From assembly GCA_900772565.1 (NCBI GenBank), contig CAAHET010000024.1, positions 1-43,640 on the forward strand: a stretch of DNA of 43,640 nt, given 5' to 3'. The translations under genes and the position numbers were made by a program. The notes under the pieces were generated by a model, which did no database searches, had not been told where the DNA came from, and saw only the letters and a program-made list of their open reading frames with translations. This DNA comes from an uncultured Faecalibacterium sp. (lineage in GTDB: Bacteria; Bacillota; Clostridia; Oscillospirales; Ruminococcaceae). Positions 39,893 to 43,640 of this stretch are shown here, one piece after another. Position 1 is the stretch's first letter, and every line of letters begins with the position of its first letter.

Positions 39893-42800
39893 ATGGTCTA
39901 TCGTATTTATGTGGAAAAAAAGCCCGGCTTTGATGTCGAGGCCAACGGTCTGAAAAACGAGCTCACCAGCCTGCTGGGCATCAAGGACCTGACCGGTCTG
40001 CGCCTGCTGAACCGCTACGATGTAGAAGGCATCGACGAGGCACTGTTCAACCAGTGCGTCAGCACCGTGTTCAGCGAGCCGCCGGTAGATAACACCTACG
40101 CCGAGCTGCCCGCTTCCGAGGGTGTGTCCTTCGCGGTGGAGTACCTGCCCGGCCAGTTCGACCAGCGCGCAGCATCTGCCGCCGAGTGCATCCAGCTCAT
40201 CAGTCAGGGCGAGCGCCCGCTGGTGCGCTCTGCCCGCGTCTACCTGCTGGAGGGCGCACTGACCCCCGAGCAGGTGGCCGAGATCAAGAAGTATGTCATC
40301 AACCCCGTGGAGGCCCGCGAGGCTTCTCTGGAGACCAAAGAGACCCTGAAGATGGATTACCCCGTGCCCGCTGCCGTGGCAGTGCTGGAGGGCTTCAACC
40401 AGCTGGATGAGGCTGGCCTTGCCAAGTTCATCGAGGAAAAGGGTCTGGCGATGGATCTGGGCGACATCAAGTTCTGTCAGGAGTACTTCCGCTCCGAGCA
40501 GCGCGACCCCACCATCACCGAGATCAAGATGATCGACACCTACTGGTCCGATCACTGCCGCCACACCACCTTCGGCACCATTCTGGACGATGTGCAGATC
40601 GACGACGCCGTGGTGCAGGAAGCCTTTGACCGCTACATGGCTATGCGCACCGAGCTGGGCCGTGAGAACAAGCCCCGCTGCATGATGGATCTTGCCACCA
40701 TTGGTGCCAAGGAGCTGAAGAAGCAGGGCATCCTGAAGAATCTGGACGAGTCTGAGGAGATCAACGCCTGCACCGTCAAGATCAAGTGTGATGTCAACGG
40801 CAAGGACGAGGACTGGCTGTTCCTGTTCAAGAACGAGACCCACAACCACCCCACCGAGATCGAGCCCTTCGGCGGCGCTGCCACCTGCATCGGCGGTGCC
40901 ATCCGTGACCCGCTGTCCGGCCGCAGCTACGTCTATCAGGCCATGCGCGTCACCGGCGCAGGCGACCCGCTCAAGCCGGTCAGCGAGACCATGCCCGGCA
41001 AGCTGCCCCAGCGCAAGCTGGTCACCACCGCAGCCGCCGGTTACTCCTCCTACGGCAACCAGATCGGTCTGGCTACCGGTCAGGTGGACGAGATCTACCA
41101 CCCCGGCTATGTGGCAAAGCGCATGGAGATCGGTGCCGTTGTGGGCGCTACCCCTGCCTCCCACGTCCGCCGCGAGTGCCCCGCCCCCGGCGATGTGATC
41201 GTGCTGCTGGGCGGCCGCACCGGCCGTGACGGCATCGGCGGCGCTACCGGCTCCTCCAAGGCACACAAGCTGGACAGCCTTGAGCACTGCGGTGCCGAGG
41301 TGCAGAAGGGCAATGCGCCCATCGAGCGCAAGCTGCAGCGCCTGTTCCGCCGCGAGGACGCCTGCAAGATGATCAAGCGCTGCAACGACTTTGGTGCCGG
41401 CGGCGTTTCCGTTGCCATCGGCGAGCTGGCCGACGGCCTGTACATCGACCTGAACAAGGTCACCAAGAAGTACGAGGGTCTGGACGGCACCGAACTGGCC
41501 ATCAGCGAAAGCCAGGAGCGTATGGCTGTGGCACTTGCCCCGGAGGATGTGGACAAGTTCATCGCCATTGCCACCGAAGAGAACCTCGAGGCTACCCCCG
41601 TGGCCAAGGTCACCGAGGAAAAGCGCCTGAACATGGTGTGGAACGGCGTGTCCATCGTGAACATCAGCCGCGAGTTCCTGAACTCCAACGGTGCAGAAAA
41701 GCACCAGAACGTCCATGTGGAAAAGGGCAGCGTCTGGCAGCCCCAGTGGGCCGGTTTGACCTTCAGCCAGAAGATGAAGTCCATGGTGGGCGACCTGAAC
41801 GTTTGCAGCAAGAAGGGCCTTTCCGAGCGGTTCGACTCCACCATCGGTGCTGCTACCGTGCTCATGCCCTTTGGCGGTGCATACCAGCTGACCCCCCAGA
41901 ACGCCATGGTAGCCAAGCTGCCGGTGGACGGCGAGACCAGCACCTGCTCCGGCATGGCATGGGGCTATAACCCCTACCTGATGAGCGCCAACCAGTATGT
42001 GGGTGCACGGATGGCTGTTATTGAGAGCGTGACCAAGCTGGTAGCCACCGGCTTCCGCTACGAGGACGCCTACCTGACCTTCCAGGAGTACTTCGAGCGC
42101 CTGGGCAACAAGCCCGAGCGCTGGGGCAAGCCGCTGGCTGCCCTGCTGGGCGCACTGGATGCACAGATCGGTCTGGGCATTGCTTCCATCGGCGGCAAGG
42201 ACAGTATGTCCGGCTCCTTTGAGCAGCTGGATGTGCCCCCCACGCTGGTGTCCTTTGCCACTGCCATCGGCAAGGCAAGCCGCGTAGTCTCCACCGAATT
42301 CAAGAAGCCCGAGAGCACCGTGGTGCTCATCCGTCCTATCATCGACCCGGAGACCGGCTGCCCCAACTTCTTCTCCCTGAAGGCCAACTATAGAATTGTA
42401 GAGAACATGATCGAAGAGGGCATGGTCGCTGCTGCCTGTTCCGTGGGCTACGGCGGCATTGCCGAGGCACTGTTCAAGATGGGTCTGGGCAACCGCATCG
42501 GCTTCAAGATGCGTGCAGATATGACCACCCACCAGATGTTCGAGCCCATGTACGGCTCCATCATTCTGGAAATGGTGTCTGATTCTCCCGCCGGTATGCT
42601 GCTGGGCGAGACCACCAAGGAGTACACCTTCGAGTCCTGCGGTGAAAAGCTGGATATGGCCGAGCTGCAGGAGATCTGGGAGAGCAAGCTGGAGCCTGTG
42701 TATCCCTACCGCAAGGCCGGCCCCGCCGTGGAGAAGATCAATGGCAGCCTGACCGCCCCCGCCGCACCCAAGATCGGTGTGGCAAAGCCCAAGGTCATCA

Positions 42801-43585
42801 TCCCGGTGTTCCCCGGCACCAACTGCGAGTACGACACCGCCAAGGCCTTTGCCCGCGCCGGTGCCGACCCCGAAATTCTGGTGGTGCGCAACCTGACCCC
42901 CGCCGACGTTGCCGAGAGCTGCGAGGCACTGGTCAAGGCCATTGACGCAAGCCAGATCGTCATGCTGCCCGGCGGCTTTTCCGGCGGCGACGAGCCGGAC
43001 GGCAGCGCCAAGTTCATCGCTTCCTTCTTCCGCAACCCTGCGGTCACCGAGGCTGTGCGCCGTCTGCTGCAGCAGCGCGACGGCCTGATGCTGGGCATCT
43101 GCAATGGCTTCCAGGCTCTGATCAAGCTGGGTCTGGTGCCCTACGGCGATATCCGCCCCATCACCGCCTGCGACCCCACCCTGACCTTCAACACCATCGG
43201 CCGTCACCAGAGTATGCTGGTGCACACCCGTGTGGCTTCCACCGGCAGTCCGTGGCTCAGCAAGTGTGAGGTGGGCGAGATGCACACCGTCGCCATCAGC
43301 CACGGCGAGGGTCGCTTTGTGGCTCCGCAGGAGGTGCTGGACACCATGCTGCGCAACGGTCAGGTGGCCACCCAGTATGTGGATCTGACCGGTGTGCCCA
43401 CCATGGATCAGCGCTTCAACCCCAACGGTTCTGTGCTGGCCATCGAGGGCATCACCAGCCCGGACGGCCGCGTGTTCGGCAAGATGGGTCACTCGGAGCG
43501 CAGCGGCGAGTACCTGTACAAGAACGTCACCGGCGATAAATACCAGCCGATCTTTGAGGGCGGCGTGGACTATTTCAAGGTTTGA
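39893..43585 (+). CDS. purL: Phosphoribosylformylglycinamidine synthase PurL, large single-chain form
   Basis: A 1230-residue enzyme converting FGAR, glutamine and ATP to FGAM. The N-terminal PurS-like domain (YRIYVEKKPGFDVEAN) is fused to the synthetase core (TYWSDHCRHTTF, NETHNHPTEIEPFGGAATCIGG, GGKDSMSGSF) and a C-terminal glutaminase (about residue 960 on) with nucleophile Cys near 1069 in LGICNGFQ and His/Glu in ISHGEGRF near 1137. This single-chain form replaces the separate PurS, PurL and PurQ of Bacillus. AAGGGGG lies about 12 bases before the ATG. It is the last gene of the operon in view. Confidence 0.97.
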   Translation: MVYRIYVEKKPGFDVEANGLKNELTSLLGIKDLTGLRLLNRYDVEGIDEALFNQCVSTVFSEPPVDNTYAELPASEGVSFAVEYLPGQFDQRAASAAECIQLISQGERPLVRSARVYLLEGALTPEQVAEIKKYVINPVEAREASLETKETLKMDYPVPAAVAVLEGFNQLDEAGLAKFIEEKGLAMDLGDIKFCQEYFRSEQRDPTITEIKMIDTYWSDHCRHTTFGTILDDVQIDDAVVQEAFDRYMAMRTELGRENKPRCMMDLATIGAKELKKQGILKNLDESEEINACTVKIKCDVNGKDEDWLFLFKNETHNHPTEIEPFGGAATCIGGAIRDPLSGRSYVYQAMRVTGAGDPLKPVSETMPGKLPQRKLVTTAAAGYSSYGNQIGLATGQVDEIYHPGYVAKRMEIGAVVGATPASHVRRECPAPGDVIVLLGGRTGRDGIGGATGSSKAHKLDSLEHCGAEVQKGNAPIERKLQRLFRREDACKMIKRCNDFGAGGVSVAIGELADGLYIDLNKVTKKYEGLDGTELAISESQERMAVALAPEDVDKFIAIATEENLEATPVAKVTEEKRLNMVWNGVSIVNISREFLNSNGAEKHQNVHVEKGSVWQPQWAGLTFSQKMKSMVGDLNVCSKKGLSERFDSTIGAATVLMPFGGAYQLTPQNAMVAKLPVDGETSTCSGMAWGYNPYLMSANQYVGARMAVIESVTKLVATGFRYEDAYLTFQEYFERLGNKPERWGKPLAALLGALDAQIGLGIASIGGKDSMSGSFEQLDVPPTLVSFATAIGKASRVVSTEFKKPESTVVLIRPIIDPETGCPNFFSLKANYRIVENMIEEGMVAAACSVGYGGIAEALFKMGLGNRIGFKMRADMTTHQMFEPMYGSIILEMVSDSPAGMLLGETTKEYTFESCGEKLDMAELQEIWESKLEPVYPYRKAGPAVEKINGSLTAPAAPKIGVAKPKVIIPVFPGTNCEYDTAKAFARAGADPEILVVRNLTPADVAESCEALVKAIDASQIVMLPGGFSGGDEPDGSAKFIASFFRNPAVTEAVRRLLQQRDGLMLGICNGFQALIKLGLVPYGDIRPITACDPTLTFNTIGRHQSMLVHTRVASTGSPWLSKCEVGEMHTVAISHGEGRFVAPQEVLDTMLRNGQVATQYVDLTGVPTMDQRFNPNGSVLAIEGITSPDGRVFGKMGHSERSGEYLYKNVTGDKYQPIFEGGVDYFKV

Positions 43586-43602
43586 TGGTAGAATAAATAA
43601 GC

Positions 43603-43633
43603 AAAAGGGCATCTGCCTGTATAGGCGGTGCCT
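43603..43633 (+). other. Imperfect hairpin after purL
   Basis: AAGGGCATCTGCC and GGCGGTGCCTT pair with mismatches around TGTATA. No T run is visible before the window ends, so terminator status is undecided. Confidence 0.4.
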
Positions 43634-43640
43634 TCACCCG

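Noticed and set aside
39833..43612. A 1259-codon open frame on the minus strand opposite purL
   Set aside because: It is the antisense shadow of a highly codon-biased, GC-rich gene; the translation is low-complexity His/Gly/Leu/Val, with no ribosome site and no recognisable domain.

Overview
The window reads as a moderately GC-rich Firmicutes chromosome from the Oscillospiraceae, most like Faecalibacterium. This is an inference from gene order, AGGAGG-type ribosome sites, the split PurO/AICARFT purine route and GC-rich interspersed palindromes; no 16S or other marker is present. There are no phage, integrase, transposase, tRNA, rRNA or CRISPR signals. It is core metabolism and translation genes with several regulatory and small accessory elements between them.

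Layout: (1) 1-13279, nutrient handling and transport. This holds the tail of an Hsp20-like gene, a GntR/FCD regulator upstream of an APC permease with a clear operator, an M18 aminopeptidase, an orphan OadB-type sodium-pump beta subunit with a 42-residue OadG-like partner, a PfkB kinase, a short pyruvate kinase, a YfcE-type phosphodiesterase, a MATE exporter, an AGCS sodium:alanine symporter and an M29 aminopeptidase. (2) 13324-21874, the translation operon rimP-nusA-ylxR-ylxQ-infB-rbfA-nrnA-truB-ribF. (3) 21997-25960, the glycolytic block pgk, tpiA, gpmI. (4) 26092-27641, an ApbE flavinyltransferase with a DUF3783 protein. (5) 27789-29960, an exported protein with nine cysteine-rich repeats, divergent from a ribbon-helix-helix regulator, with a perfect palindrome inside a consensus promoter. 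(6) 30039-31974, DAHP synthase behind two copies of an inverted repeat, and a divergent YbaK deacylase. (7) 32137-43585, the purine operon purE-F-M-N-O-H-D-L behind a long leader with a terminator.

Genes that work together: the nusA-infB operon couples transcription elongation, ribosome maturation, initiation and RNA turnover. The pur operon makes IMP from PRPP using a PurO-type cyclohydrolase plus a free-standing AICAR transformylase instead of bifunctional PurH; purC, purB and purK are not here. The transport and peptidase genes suggest amino acid and peptide use.

The most interesting non-gene content is: a structured terminator-linked leader before oadB that resembles the yybP-ykoY (manganese) riboswitch; an unclassified leader with a possible pseudoknot before the MATE gene; a promoter-to-terminator small RNA unit upstream of pyruvate kinase; a two-copy RNA-like element (H-type pseudoknot plus a cUGCGg-capped stem whose arms differ but stay paired) lying 3' of two glycolytic genes; a family of GC-rich palindromic repeats, three copies of which sit inside operons; and the RHH/cysteine-repeat locus with a ten-G tract. 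All calls come from reading the sequence; no database search was run.
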